NCBI GenBank assembly: GCA_021186555.1
Contig: JAJKFL010000004.1
Location: 41,522,351-41,586,350 of the forward strand
DNA length: 64,000 bases
From: Reticulitermes speratus
Taxonomy: Eukaryota; Arthropoda; Insecta; Blattodea; Rhinotermitidae
Direction of reading: 5' to 3'
In this document: piece by piece, positions 20,155 through 32,277 of the stretch
How the letters are laid out: each line of letters begins with the position of its first letter
Position numbering within the stretch: the stretch's first letter is position 1
The notes under the pieces: generated by a model
What the model was told of the DNA's origin: nothing
Seen by the model: only the letters and a program-made list of their open reading frames with translations
Database searches by the model: none
Made by a program: the position numbers and the translations under genes

Positions 20155-21906
20155 TGCATGGTCCTGTCACACACATGAGGTCCTGCCACACCATGAGGTC
20201 CTGTCACACACATAGGTCCTGTCACACACGTTAGGTCCTGTCACACACATAAGGTCCTGTCACACACGTTAGGTCCAGTCACACACGTTAGGTCCTGTCA
20301 CACACATGAGGTCCTGTCACACACGTTAGGTCCTGTCACACAAATGAGGTCCTGTCACACACGTTAGGTCCTGTCACACACATGAGGTCCTGTCACACAC
20401 GTTAGGTCCTGTCACACACGTTAGGTCCTGTCACACACGTTAGGTCCTGTCACACACGTTAGGTCCTGTCACACACGTAAGGTCCTGTCACACACGTTAG
20501 GTCCTGTCACACACGTTAGTCCTGTCACACACGTTAGGTCCTGTCACACACGTTGAGGTCCTGTCACACACGTGAGGTCCTGTCACACACGTTAGGTCCT
20601 GTCACACACGTTAGGTCCTGTCACACACGTTAGGTCCTGTCACACACATGAGGTCCTGTCACACACGTTAGGTCCTGTCACACATGAGGTCCTGTCACAC
20701 ACGTTAGGTCCTGTCACACACTTTGAGGTCCTGTCACACACGTGTAGGTCCTGTCACACACATGAGGTCCTTTCACACACGTGAGGTCCTGTCACACACG
20801 TTAGGTCCTGTCACACACTGTAGGTCCTGTCACACACGTTAGGTCCTGTCACACACGTGAGGTCCTGTCACACACGTGAGGTCCTGTCACACACGTTAGG
20901 TCCTGTCACACACGTTAGGTCCTGTCACACACATGAGGTCCTGTCACACACGTTAGGTCCTGTCACACACATGAGGTCCTGTCACACACTTAGGTCCTGT
21001 CACACACGTTAGGTCCTGTCACACACGTAGGTCCTGTCACACACGTTAGGTCCTGTCACACACATGTGGTCCTGTCACACACGTTAGGTCCTGTCACACA
21101 CGTTAGGTCCTGTCACACACAGTGTAGTCCTGTCACGCACGTGATTCCTGTCACACACGTTAGGTCCTGTCACACACGTGAGGTCCTGTCACACAGTGAG
21201 TTCCTGTCACACACGTGAGGTCCTGTCACACACGTGAGGTCCTGTCACACACGTGAGGTCCTGTCACACACGTGAGGTCCTGTCACACACGTTAGGTCCT
21301 GTCACACACGTAGGTCCTGTCCACACACGTGAGTTCCTGTCACACACGTAGGTCCTGTCACACACGTTAGGTCCTGTCACACACACGTTAGGTCCTGTCA
21401 CACACGTTAGGTCCTGTCACACACGTTAGGTCCTGTCACACACAGTTAGGTCCTGTCACACACGTTAGGTCCTGTCACACACTGAGTTCCTGTCACACAC
21501 GTTAGGTCCTGTCACACACGTTAGGTCCTGTCACACACGTGAGGTCCTGTCACACACGTTAGGTCCTGTCACACACGTGTAGGTCCTGTCACACACGTGA
21601 GGTCCTGTCACACACGTTAGGTCCTGTCACACACGAGCCGTCAGTAGGTCCTGTCACACACGTGAGGTCCTGTCACACACTTTGAGGTCCTGTCACACAC
21701 GTGAGGTCCTGTCACACACGTTAGGTCCTGTCACACACGTTGAGGTCCTGTCACAACCGTTAGGTCCTGTCACACACGTTAGGTCCTGTCACACACGTTA
21801 GGTCCTGTCACACACGTTAGGTCCTGTCTTCACACACGTGAGGTCCTGTCACACACGTGAGGTCCTGTCACACACGTGAGGTCCTGTCACACACGTGAGG
21901 TACTGG
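20155..21906. repeat. 19-bp minisatellite, about 90 copies
   Basis: The unit is GGTCCTGTCACACACGTTA, with GTGA and ATGA end variants. Many copies gain or lose a single base at the CGT(T)(G)A junction, so the array carries frequent small indels throughout. Confidence 0.97.
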
Positions 21907-22091
21907 CCACTGTCTACAAAACTGTTACAAATGTAGGCCTGCATGCTTTTCAAATGAAGCTTTTCATTTAAATCGTGTTCATTGCTGAGTTCGTGCGAAT
22001 ACAAATACATTGCAACTGGCGGCAGTTCAGTTAGTGTAAAGACGGTAGTTTTGTGGGCCCCTATGCCTTGCACACTCTTCCGCCGTTCTCT

Positions 22092-22318
22092 AAGGCAAAG
22101 GTAAAGCTGCCCCTATCCAAGCCATGAAGGTATACGAGTGGGGGGGGGCGGAACAGAGGTATAGCTCCATTCATTCTTAATGGCACTAGATGGAGGTAAG
22201 TGGCCAACTTCACGCCCCAGCCACTTTACCCCTTGGGGAAGAACCCTAGTACGAGTTGAATAGGATGCTGGGTAGGCCACAGAGCCGGTCTGGACGTTTT
22301 GGAAAAGAGAAAAGGCAT
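22092..22318 (-). mobile_element. tRNA-derived SINE, family 1 (copy 4, 5'-truncated)
   Basis: The reverse strand carries CCAGACCGGCTCTGTGGCC, CCAAGGGGTAAAGTGGCTGG, TGCCATTAAGAATGAATGGA and the GCTATACCTCTGTTCC segment, interrupted by a G/C homopolymer. The tRNA-like head is missing beyond 22318. Confidence 0.78.
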
Positions 22319-22575
22319 CGAATATTTGAGAAGTGGAACTAGTTACGAGAAGTAAGAATTGTGCAGGTCATATGTGTTGGTCCGTCTGTCGGTTACATGT
22401 TTTATTTCTTATATGTTACCACTAAACTGTAGTTTTGTTCAAGTTGGTATGGAGTACCTGCCCTAAACGTTGAGGCTTTAACTTATTTCTGTTTTTTGTA
22501 GATCCACTGTGACCCTGTCTTTACATAAAACCACTTATATATGAGCAATTTCTGTAAGCCTAATATATAGGAAGG

Positions 22576-22945
22576 ATTTGTGTGACAAAAGATGTGTACG
22601 TGATGTGCAATACAGCTTTGTGTGACAAAAGATGTGTACGTGATGTGCAATACAGCTTTGTGTGACAAAAGATGTGTACGTGATGTGCAATACAGCTTTG
22701 TGTGACAAAAGATGTGTACGTGATGTGCAATACAGCTTTGTGTGACAAAAGATGTGTACGTGATGTGCAATACAGCTTTGTGTGACAAAAGCTGTGTACG
22801 TGATGTGCAATACAGCTTTGTGTGACAAAAGATGTGTACGTGATGTGCAATACAGCTTTGTGTGACAAAAGCTGTGTACGTGATGTGCAATACAGCTTTG
22901 TGTGACAAAAGCTGTGTACGTGATGTGCAATACAGCTTTGACTGA
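22576..22945. repeat. 40-bp tandem array, 9 copies
   Basis: The unit begins TGTGACAAAAGATGTGTACG and ends ...CAATACAGCTTTG. Copies differ only at GATGTG/GCTGTG. Confidence 0.97.
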
Positions 22946-24067
22946 CACAAATGTAAAGCAAGACGTCCACTTTAGGTTTTCAGCGTGCCTTTTGTTGCAT
23001 TCCCTCCGACGTTTCAGAAGACTAAGCAGTTGCCAATTTTACCTTGAATTCCACGGATAAAACGGAGGTTAGGTGATGTACATGATTTTATCCATGAGAT
23101 AAAAAGGGTCTGCAATCTATGGCGAAATGCTGGATGGAAAGACTTTAACAAATGATGGCAGCTCAAACCCCAAAACCAGTCTGTTACCTGAGCAGTGGCG
23201 TAGCTGTTTTTTTTTGGCTGGGGGGGGGGGGGGGGGGGCGAGTGATCGCGTTGGCCGCCCCTAACAGAAATTATTAAAATTTAAAAAAATCGTCATCATG
23301 TACTAAAGTTTTCTTTTATTTGGCTCAATAATTTATATTTTTAGCACAGAAAATGAAGTTTTTTATTTAAAATATTCGTTTTGCCCAGAGTGGCTAAGTT
23401 TCCAGTATTTTAGTGCTAGATTCATGTATGATTTAAGTCCAAAACATTTTTGACATGATGTACATTTAAGACGTAATATTGTTACCATTGTGTGTAATCT
23501 TTATGACTCCACTGCATTTTCAAATTATCATTTAAACTGTGTGATCATAATATTAGGTTGGTGACATTGCGTGTGTGCTATTCGTATCAAGATTGTTTGT
23601 CTGCTACCCATGGCGCCCTCTGTTTTAGGCGCGTTTGCAATATAATTGCGAAAATTGACTGCTAGCTTAGTTATGTTTGTCCTCACGAAACATTTGCATT
23701 ATGAATCTACTTTGCCTGCAGTAAATTACCAAATTACGTTCAAGGTTGTCAGGTAAGGAGCAATTAGTAAAATTACATTGTTACTTTGTTTTCCATACCG
23801 CACGATATCGATGTACAGCACATTGGCAACAGCTTAAGGCAAAGTAGAAAAATAATACTTGTGGTTTCAGTTTACCAAACCAGAATTAGCAGGACACTAG
23901 CCGTATTTGTCTTCCATCTGTACAGTTCGGATAAGTACATTGAATGTAAAATTCGTCAGATGTCATTCAAAACGTCTGTCGGGGACAGATAATCTGTAAA
24001 ATTATAAAGAATGCCAGCTGTGACCTGGCGAATGAACTGCTTCCGTGGAATAGTTCGAGGAACGCGA
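22946..24067. other. Intergenic, poly-G tract and unclassified repeat-like sequence
   Basis: It contains a T run followed by a G run at about 23205-23239 next to GCAGTGGCGTAGC, which resembles the start of a SINE or MITE seen widely in animals. No gene was found. Confidence 0.4.
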
Positions 24068-24178
24068 TTTTCTGGGATGTGAAGCTGCGTTGGATGAGTA
24101 GTTCCCGACGTGTCTAAGGCGCCCCTCGCAACGTCGGGAGCCACTCATCCAATGACGCAGCGTCACATCCCAGAAGAC
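24068..24178. mobile_element. Fold-back MITE (copy 2, compact)
   Basis: The arms TTCTGGGATGTGAAGCTGCG and ...GCAGCGTCACATCCCAGAA flank a second nested hairpin (CCCGACGT / ACGTCGGG). At about 110 bp it is nearly all arm. Confidence 0.88.
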
Positions 24179-24214
24179 CGGAACCCTCAGTCACACCTCC
24201 GTGAAAATTCGCAC

Positions 24215-24335
24215 ACGTAATACTTTCTCAGCTAGTCAAGAATTTACCCAGATTTTATGCAACCAGATGGCTCATTACCGTGCTCACACAGTCCCGGTCT
24301 TGCGCCAGATAATCTAGTCTATTCATACCGTGCAT
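24215..24335 (-). mobile_element. RTE-like 3' fragment (minus strand)
   Basis: The reverse strand carries GATTATCTGGCGCAAGACCG, GTAATGAGCCATCTGG and the CTAGCTGAGAAA end segment of the family tail. Confidence 0.6.
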
Positions 24336-25950
24336 TGTCATTCGAACACACACCACTTTAACCAACAAACGGACTCTTATTATACCTTGTTTTGTTATAG
24401 AATACACAGTAAATTAGCCCGACATGTTTCGATCCCTTGTTGGGATCATCTTCAGGGACTTTTAGATTATAAATTACACTATTACAAATTAACAATAAAG
24501 GTACATATTAAAAGTGTAAGATGTATAAAGGTTAAAATTGTAGACTATCTCTGTTAGTTCCTGGGTCCACTGGAAATTAGTGTTAAAAACATTAAGTTAA
24601 ATATAGATATAAACATACATAAACTTTCTAAGTTATGTGAATGTATAAAAAACATTCTAAGTTATATGAATGTATCAAGAATGAATTTTCTCCACTTACT
24701 AAAGGATCTTTGCAAAGATTAGGAAAAGCAGCGCCAGTACGCATGGTGTACCTTTTGGAAAAATGCGTCTCCAGCACTGCCATTCAGGAGGCAATGACAA
24801 AAATACCTGTACTGTGTTTTCTAATAATAGGAATTCGTCCATTAGATCGTCTTATTAACTGAATCAGTTGCGAGTAAATGCATGTTATCTTACTACTGAA
24901 AGGCCTCAAACCATACCACTATCCGATACAATTTACACGTCAGCCAACGCCACAGATCATCTAGTCAACGCATGCGTTGTAACGTGGGAGTTAGAGGAGA
25001 GGTGAGTTTATTATTACGTATATGTCTTTCGCCTTATTTTTGCGATGAAACAGTGGACTGTCATTGAGGTTCCACATCCTAAGTAATCAGGAACAATGGA
25101 ATGTATATGATCTGACGGTAACAATTTTTTGACTTCTTTAAATAGTGATGTGATGTGCTGTGATTCATAGGTTAGGTTCGCTCAGTTTTCGTTGGTTTAG
25201 TGAAGCATTCCTTGTTTCTGTTACCAGCATGTACATATGAGTGTACTCGATTTGTTTCTTCTTTAAGCAGTAACATTTTTGTAATTGTGTGAATATGCAT
25301 GTAACTGATGTTTACTATATTGATCACTTGTTTCGATTTTCGTGGTGTGCAATTTAGGCTACCGATAGTTACTTCTTTACTCTCAACGAGTTAGGTTTTT
25401 ACAATTCGTGAGTCAGTACCTGTCAGTTGAAAACGGGACTGTGATCTGAGTTTCTGCCTTTGAAACCTGGAAGCCAAACCTACGTGGGTTACATCATATA
25501 CACTTTTATCCATGTTGGCCGCAATGATACTTTTCGCGACTGTTTTGTGTTAGCAGTTGTGGGCTGAAACACGGATCTTCCCTGAAATTTATTAGGAGTG
25601 AGAGGAAAGGAATGGATGTAATTGACATTGAAATTTTCTCCCAAACATTTTGCTCTTCTTTTTTGAAGAAATAATAGTATTTCGGAGTGGCCTACTACTT
25701 TGTGTGTTATTGTGAGGCAGACCTGAAGATGGGTTACTGTGAACGAGTTGAAACATGTCATCTAATTCTGTGTATTTGTAATACAGGAATAAAGTAAAGG
25801 TTGTGTAAAAATAAAATTTTGTTCTGTAACTGTCTCCACATTTTATACTTAACAGAAAAATGTGGATTTCATTTTATTTACAACGTTTATTCACAGTATT
25901 TTTGCTGCGATAAGTATGAGTGAGTTTTGCTGGCAGTGCAAGCAGAAGTA
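24336..25950. other. Upstream of NKIRAS; possible non-coding first exon region
   Basis: No coding feature. GAGGAGAGGTGAGTTT near 24993-25008 would serve as the 3' end and donor of a 5' UTR exon for the NKIRAS gene downstream, but nothing else supports it. The segment pairs CATGTTTCGATCC...ATCTTCAGGG (about 24422-24458) and GAAGATGG...GAAACATG (about 25725-25757) look like ends of short interspersed repeats. Confidence 0.35.
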
Positions 25951-25954
25951 TGTG

Positions 25955-26110
25955 TGGGTCATCACTTAAAGTGTACATTATTGTTGTCTCACTTTAACCA
26001 AAACTAGAAAGTGCTGACAGAATTTTTGTAAGAGTTTCCAATATACAATTTCATGAAAATCAGCAATTTTTGAGTGACATGGGAAAGCTGATAAATGTAT
26101 TTAGACAATT
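25955..26110. mobile_element. Interspersed repeat fragment related to 14470-15112
   Basis: It shares the TTATTGTTGTCTCACTTTAA-like segment and CAATTTCATGAAAATCAGC with the TARQATD-type repeat. Confidence 0.45.
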
Positions 26111-26393
26111 TAGTTTAAAGTGGGTAAAAATACATTATGATGTTATGTAATTGAAATTCAAGCCAGGATTGTTCTATTAATTGATTATTAGAATTTTTAA
26201 GAATGTTATCTCAGCACTGATGCTTTTTAATATGAAAATAAAGAATATGTGACATCCTACATCAGTTGGAGGGCCTGTTTACATTATTGATGTTTAGACA
26301 GCTTGGTCATAATTGTTTTGTTACATTTGAATGGTCTAAGAAAAACCATTTGTTTTAGTGCTTTCTCCTAAGAAGCCATTACTGCAGCAGAGG

Positions 26394-26492
26394 ATGGGTA
26401 AAACGGCACGTGTTGTTGTCTGTGGGCTGAAGGGGGTTGGGAAGACGGCAATATTGGAGCAGCTTATATATGGCAACGTTACCAACACTACA
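26394..26492 (+). CDS. NKIRAS: NKIRAS coding exon 1
   Basis: 33 codons, MGKTARVVVCG to YGNVTNTT, ending before donor GTATGG. It contains the nucleotide-binding P-loop. Candidate acceptors for the exon are TTGTTTTAG (before 26359) or CTGCAG just before the start codon, implying a 5' UTR intron. Confidence 0.9.
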
Positions 26493-29400
26493 GTATGGAT
26501 GCAATTGCTATTTTATATATTTTCTAACATGTTGGAAATTGCTGTCTGTTTTAGTCAGTCTTTATTAAAATAAGATGCATTTTGTAAACAAATCAACAAA
26601 TGGACTGTCAATCAGAACTGTATTTTTTAGACAGTATCTTTTATTGTCTTAGTCTGCCACATGCATAGCATAAAAATACAGTGTTCCATATAAGGTGCGC
26701 CAAACTTGAGGATGTTATTACGTGAGTCATTTTGAGTAAAGAACGTGTTATCAACGCATGCACAATTATCAACCGTTACATTGCTGTGAGCACTTTAATG
26801 TTTCAAGATACTGCACAATATGGTGTGAACCACCTTTACACTTACTCCCACCTCTGGCCAATGCTCCTCCCTCATACCTCATATTTGTTCTGGTCTAGGC
26901 TTGGCCTGCAAGGTCACCAGATCTTTTGCCCCTTGACTACTTCTTGTGGGGGCACATGAAGGACTTGGTCTACAGGCGAAAACTGCGAGCAAGAGAAGAA
27001 CTTGCAGTGAATCATGAAGTTGGCTGACTGCGTAAGGGGAAATGGTGAAATTGTCAGGAAAGCAACAAATCCTTTTTGATATGTGCAGAATTGTGCATGC
27101 AGAAAGGTGCAGGTCATTGTGAACAGTATCAGTGTAATGTAACTGAAAATTGACATTCTTTGATATTGTGTGATCAAAACTAATGTTCTTCTTGTGTTTT
27201 GTAAAACAGCTACATACACTAATGGTACTAACTAAGTAACATAACTAAAAATTTGTCCTTTCTTGGTATTATCTGACACAATTTTTTTTTTGTCATTGTA
27301 CATACAGTAGGGTAAGACTTAGTTGTTGCCTTGTCTTGTGGTGTAATAGACACCTTGTAATTGGCTGTTCAGGTTTGAACCCTGAATGTGTCAACTGTGG
27401 CATGTAACTATTTATTTTTTGGGTTACAAATTGGGGTTTGATGAGTATAACATCTGGCTTTAGAAATTAGGGGAGAGAGGCAAATGTAGGAAGGACTGTG
27501 GCAGCTTACTGCCTCAAGGGCGGTAGGGACATGTCTCGGTGTTCCTTTGTGAAATCCCGTACTTGACAAGGGAAGGCTAGAAGTAACCCACCACAAGATA
27601 TTCATCTGTTGCGAGCTTGGGGTCTCCCAGCTTAAATCAGAGTGTTGCAGCTCGCCGTTTGGTCTAGCCAATTAGGTTTAAACTTTTAAAAAGTCAAATT
27701 CGTCCTATTGGGGGAGAGAAAAATTCATGTTTTGGCCAATGAGAATATTTTAAAATTAGGAGGGAAGATTTCTTTGGGTGCAGACCGTTGACACGAGCTT
27801 GTACACGGGGACTCTTTTTAGTACGTCGGAGTTAGATAGGCACCTTGCGTGATTGCTCTATAAACTTTTGGAATTTCACATCAAAATTTGTAACTCTAAA
27901 ATTGATATAATTATACACACAAAGGTATTGCAAAGGCTTGAAGTAAAAGACCATTTGTGCACTGGAAGACTGTGAATTTCATTTTTTAATCAAGATTTAA
28001 TGTGTGAACTTAAAACTCTTAATGACATCCCTGTGAGACTGGTGTGATTGTGTTCAAGTGCTGTGCCCAACCTCAAATTAATAGCAAAGCATACTAAGTT
28101 TATCACATTACCATTCTAGCAATAAACCTTTATAAACAGTTGTCACATGTTTCATCAAGTGCATCGACAAAGTTGTTGCTGGTGCTGGGATACCTCCGCG
28201 CAATATTCCCATTAATGATGAGATTTTATCTCACCGAGTCTGAGCTAGTCCACGTGACCAAGCTGAATGGTAACAACATGTTGTACAGTAGCTTAATACT
28301 TGATGGATATCTGTCGTTTGGGGTGTTACCTGACACTTGTCTTTCTTTTCATTTGTGCAGTATGATAAAACGTATGTGTTTTACAATTTTCAGTTACATC
28401 CGTGTATGTTCATTAAGATGCTCATAGCTGTGTTATGGTTGATAATCAGGCATGTTATATAGCACTTTTTGCTCAAAATAACTCATATAATAACATCTTA
28501 AAGTTTGGCGCACCTTACGTGGAACAACCTGTACATGAGAAAATAAGCACTTACATGCAGCACCTTGTTAAGCCTTTGGTGCCAAAGGACAACTATAGCT
28601 GTCACACATTGTAATGCTGAGAAAGCCAAGCAATGACTGAGTATTGGCCAATAAGATGCGTTGTAATGTGCATTTAAATCCTGGTCTTTCACAGAGTACA
28701 CTGGGCACTTATGTGGGGCGCCAAAGGGTTGACTAGTAATGCATTATAAGTGCTTAGTTTCTTATATATTTTTATGCTTGTGCCTGATTTTGGCTTATGA
28801 ATAAACTGAAACGTGGATCACTGTAGACAGTAAAATATATTGCTTGAGCATATGGTTGTGATTGACAGTTCATTGGTTTACTTACGTATCACAACAGGAT
28901 GTCTCAGGCTAAGAAGACTTATTTTTGTGTTATATTTATTAGTGTTATGGTGATTTTGTATATGTTATATCATATCATCTTTGAAAATCATATTTCTGTT
29001 ACAAACTGTGATGTATGTTGACAGCTGGAAGTCTGAAGTTGATCTAAATGAAAGACAAAGGTAAAACCAACACCATTATGGTGTGGGAGAGTGATGGTAT
29101 TGCTCCACATACTCCTAACCTTGACACTGGGTGGAGGGCTGTGCCATGGATCAGGTGGTTAATTGTCAGGCCCTCGCCATGGAGGCCTGTGTTCAATCCC
29201 GGGCCAGTCCATGTGAAAATTGTGGTGGACAGAGTAACACTGGGACAGGTTTTTCTCTGAGTACTTTTGTTTTCTCCTGTCATTATTGTTCCACAAATGC
29301 TCCATATTTGTTTGTTCTTCTGTTACTGACACTAACCTTACCAGTTGACGGTGTTGTTAAATAACAATGTGTCTAAAAGGAAATAATGCCACTGGGTGGA

Positions 29401-31511
29401 GGTAGTCATTGACTTGGGGGAGGGGGGAGAAGGGGAGGCACCTCCTCACCAACTTCCCATTGGCTGGGAGGTCACATGTGTCTCAGAGCCAGTGTGGGCA
29501 CTGTGCAAAGAGAAGTCTGCCCATTCTGGGAAATGAGTCCCATTTGTATGGGGCTCAAACACAGCCTAGGCACTGTAGCATTTGTGTTATCCTGGCTTCA
29601 CAGTTCTTCAAAATAACATTAAACAATTCAGTTACTGCCTCACACTATACAGTGCATCTCTGTTAGAAGAACAGTTTATTGTGAGAATCAAAAACAGCTC
29701 ATGAATACACTCTGCGAACAAAAGGCAAAGTCTTTTTTTGTTAAGGTGGGTGGTACCTAACGGTAATCAGTATTCTTTAGGTGTTATTGTAGAGGAAAAT
29801 GCAGACATAAAAACATTGGAGCTTGTTAATGAGGAAGAAAAAGTTGCTAGCATAGGAAAACATGGAAGTACATTTTCTGTCATCTTGGAATGAGTTGTTC
29901 AGAAACGTTGTTTCTTGTTACAGGAGTTACAGTCAACAATAGAAGACATTTACGTTGCAAGCATAGAAACAGATAGAGGAACAAGGGAAAAGGTTCGTTT
30001 TTATGACACAGCGGGCCTGGATAGTGGGAAAGAGCAGAATCAGTTGGCCCGTCAGTATCTTGGGTTGACTGACGGGTATGTCCTGATATATGACCCTGAT
30101 CGACCTGAATCACTAGAGGCAGTTGTGATGGTCAAGAAGGATATTGATCGTAACAGAGACAAGAAGGAGGTATTTGAATATAGCTATGTTTTGACCAGTC
30201 GCTACAATCGAACATTATTATTTTGTGGGATATGATGCCATGTAGTTTAGTAGTGTACCAGACTGCACACTGCTGTGATAACCTAAAATTGTGTACAGTT
30301 ACAAACCAGTTCAGATCACATACATGAAACTAATAATTATAGTTTGCTAGATTTGAGGTTCACACAGCAGTGTTGTCGAGGATTTAATTCTTCCTGCTTA
30401 TGAGACTGTGTTATTAGGTGAGTAGTTTCTGATGTTTCAAAGTACTATGGTGCATTCATCTTTGTAGGTCAAGCAGCTTAACCCTGAAGGTGAAGGCACA
30501 ATGCTCGTTCAAAATGTCTAGAACTGGTCTGCTAATGACACAGTGTCACATCCCAGAAGACTTGAGTCCCCAGCATACAAACTTATCCTACTCTGACAGC
30601 CTGCACAGCAGCTACCCTGCCTTTTCTGATTCTGTTTCCTTGGGCTGTTATGTGGCACTTTATTGATCGTAAAGTAAGTACGTAATGTTAAATGGACGTA
30701 TCTCGTAAAAGGAATGCTTGACAGTTCCATGTTGTTGCCCATTGTTTCTCAGTGGGACAGTTGTGAAGAAGGTTGGAGCACACCACATTTTGTGCTTCCT
30801 GTTTGTGCCTCACTTGATAACTGTTTTCCTGGTAGGATTGGCTGTCGAGGTTGAACTGAGTGGCCTGCACAGTGTCCCAGCCGTACTGCATGTGATTTCT
30901 TTTTGTGGGGTTGTACTGATCAAAACCAAGAATACTTGATCAACTGGACAACAAATTTGAGATAATTTTGCTGTTGTTCCTGTCAGCTTCTTAAAGAAAA
31001 GTGTTGAATCTGTGTCTTTCAGGTTGCACTAAATGGCTGCATATGTGCTTTAAAATGGAGCAAGAATTGTGTCAATATAGCATTTTGTACACCCATTTAA
31101 CCTTACGTATTTACTTTCCAGTCATCCTGTATTTTAATGTCATGCTGCAAAACTGATAATGTTAATTATACTAATTTAATTTCTGGCTTTAAATGGTATT
31201 TTAATCATGGACAAATACATTTTTATACACAAATAAATACATGAAAACTATATGATCAGGTGACCGTGATTGTACTTGGGAACCGAATGAAACCGGTGAA
31301 TATGGGGAGCCTCGAAAACACAGCAAGCAAAGCAATACATTGGACTGCCAGAGAGAAAATTCGACATTATGAAGTGAATGCAATGGATCAGACGACGCTG
31401 TATGAACCATTTGTTCACTTGGCGTCCAAACTGAACCCACCTCCCAACAAGAGTACTTTTGCACAACTGAGCATGGTGAGGAAGTCAGTTGGCAGACCTG
31501 ACACCAGTTGA
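26394..31511 (+). CDS. NKIRAS: NKIRAS / kappaB-Ras: NF-kappa-B inhibitor-interacting Ras-like protein, complete in three coding exons
   Basis: Exons 26394-26492, 29924-30169 and 31260-31511 join in phase 0 at both introns, giving 198 residues (human NKIRAS1/2 are about 190). Seen: P-loop GLKGVGKT at residues 11-18, EDIYVASIETDRG at 40-52, switch-II-like DTAGL at 61-65, DGYVLIYD, DKKE, then LYEPFVHLASKL near the C-terminus. There is no CaaX box. Known: kappaB-Ras proteins bind the PEST region of I-kappa-B beta and restrain NF-kappa-B activation and Ral signalling. Odd: the position equivalent to Ras Gln61 is Leu, and the G4 motif reads GNRMK with no NKxD aspartate. ATG at 26394 matches the start of other family members (MGKT); an in-frame upstream extension exists only if translation begins in the preceding sequence. 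A canonical AATAAA lies at 32099-32104. Confidence 0.93.
26679..28531 (+). mobile_element. Tc1/mariner-type DNA transposon, decayed, with TIRs and TA duplication
   Basis: The left end CAGTGTTCCATATAAGGTGC and the right end, read inversely, CAGGTTGTTCCACGTAAGGT match imperfectly for about 65 bp, including GGTGCGCCAAACTT and GATGTTATTA. Both sides are flanked by TA (26677-26678 and 28532-28533). Inside, 26905-27025 reads PARSPDLLPLDYFLWGHMKD then LVYRRKLRAREELAV, which is the third-aspartate motif and tail of a mariner-like transposase. The N-terminal half is not recognisable. Inserted in NKIRAS intron 1. Confidence 0.82.
27030..28480. other. Interior of the DNA transposon, no coding feature
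   Basis: Long stretch between the transposase remnant and the right inverted repeat. It is longer than a simple mariner 3' end, so other insertions may lie within it; none was recognised. Confidence 0.4.
29118..29362 (+). mobile_element. tRNA-like SINE, family 2 (copy 2)
   Basis: The head has ATGGATCAGGTGGTTAATTG and the B box TGTTCAATCCCGGGCC. The body has GGACAGGTTTTTCTCTGAGT and CATTATTGTTCCACAAATGC. The tail is GTTGTTAAATAACA. Inserted in NKIRAS intron 1. Confidence 0.82.
29924..30169 (+). CDS. NKIRAS: NKIRAS coding exon 2
   Basis: Acceptor TTTCTTGTTACAG, donor GTATTT; 82 codons from ELQSTIEDIYV to NRDKKE. It holds the switch regions and most of the G-domain core. Confidence 0.93.
30378..30561. 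mobile_element. Fold-back MITE (copy 3)
   Basis: The right end CAGTGTCACATCCCAGAAGAC is intact; the left end is diverged. The core AACCCTGAAGGTGAAGGCAC is typical of the family. It lies in NKIRAS intron 2. Confidence 0.65.
31260..31511 (+). CDS. NKIRAS: NKIRAS coding exon 3
   Basis: Acceptor TATGATCAG; 83 codons and TGA. It begins VTVIVLGNR at the G4 strand, includes HYEVNAMDQTTLYEPF and ends SVGRPDTS. The residues after GNR (MKPVNM) replace the usual NKxD dipeptide. Confidence 0.92.
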   Translation: MTVIVLGNRMKPVNMGSLENTASKAIHWTAREKIRHYEVNAMDQTTLYEPFVHLASKLNPPPNKSTFAQLSMVRKSVGRPDTS

Positions 31512-31826
31512 AGGTAACTGAAACATTGAACATTTACTGTGATTTGTGCAATTACCTGTTTTAATCCTAAAAAGTGAAATTCATGATTGTTTTTCATTTC
31601 ATTCATCCTTTGTTAGGAATAGGGATTTTAAGTATTCTTGTTTTATGGGGCTAGTGGCCATATTTTAACTCGGGGCAATGGCATTAAAACGTGTACTGCT
31701 TTACAAGCACTTTAATTCAGTGTATGGCCAGCAAGGCATATTCCAGAACACTAATGAACAGTGACTTGTATAACTAAGACATCTGTGAGATTTGAGTCTC
31801 TCACACCGGTGTTACTTATGGCTCCA

Positions 31827-32009
31827 GTGTTCTGGGATGTGACACTGTTGTTGGGTGAGCAGTCTGTGATGTGTACAAGGATTGTAAGGCCTTCATCTGC
31901 AAGGTCAAGCTGTCCAAGCAGAAGGTCTAACCCTGAAGATGAAGGCACTGTGTTTGTTAAAAACATTTGGAACTACTCACCTAACGACAGCTTCACGTCC
32001 TAGAAGACT
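31827..32009. mobile_element. Fold-back MITE (copy 4)
   Basis: Ends TGTTCTGGGATGTGACACTG and CTTCACGTCCTAGAAGAC, core AACCCTGAAGATGAAGGCAC. It would lie inside the NKIRAS 3' UTR if the AATAAA at 32099 is used. Confidence 0.75.
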
Positions 32010-32098
32010 GGAATGTTTAACTAATATGTCATTACCACATTAAGCAGAAATCAAAAATTGCCTGATAGATGTTTGCAGTCTGATTGTGTATTTCACAG

Positions 32099-32104
32099 AA
32101 TAAA
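32099..32104 (+). promoter_or_regulatory. Candidate NKIRAS polyadenylation signal AATAAA
   Basis: A canonical hexamer 588 nt after the stop codon. No transcript end supports it. Confidence 0.4.
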
Positions 32105-32169
32105 AGTTATTGCAGTTGTTTTTGATAACTTGACTGTTGTCTTTGTAAAATGAACCCATTGTTAACTGA

Positions 32170-32277
32170 CACTGTTTCTAAGATGTGGCCCACCACACTG
32201 TCTCTGAGATGTGGCCCACCACACTGTCTCTAAGATGTGGCCCACCACACTGTCTCTAAGATGTGGCCCACCACACT
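32170..32277. repeat. 26-bp tandem array, 4 copies
   Basis: The unit contains ACTGTCTCTAAGATGTGGCC; copies differ at one or two bases. Confidence 0.95.

Noticed and set aside
20155-21906. CRISPR-like array
   Set aside because: There are no unique spacers; the 19-bp units are contiguous. The context is a eukaryotic genome.
22483-22970. Three overlapping 136-155-codon minus-strand ORFs
   Set aside because: They arise from the 40-bp array; all frames give the same permuted peptide.
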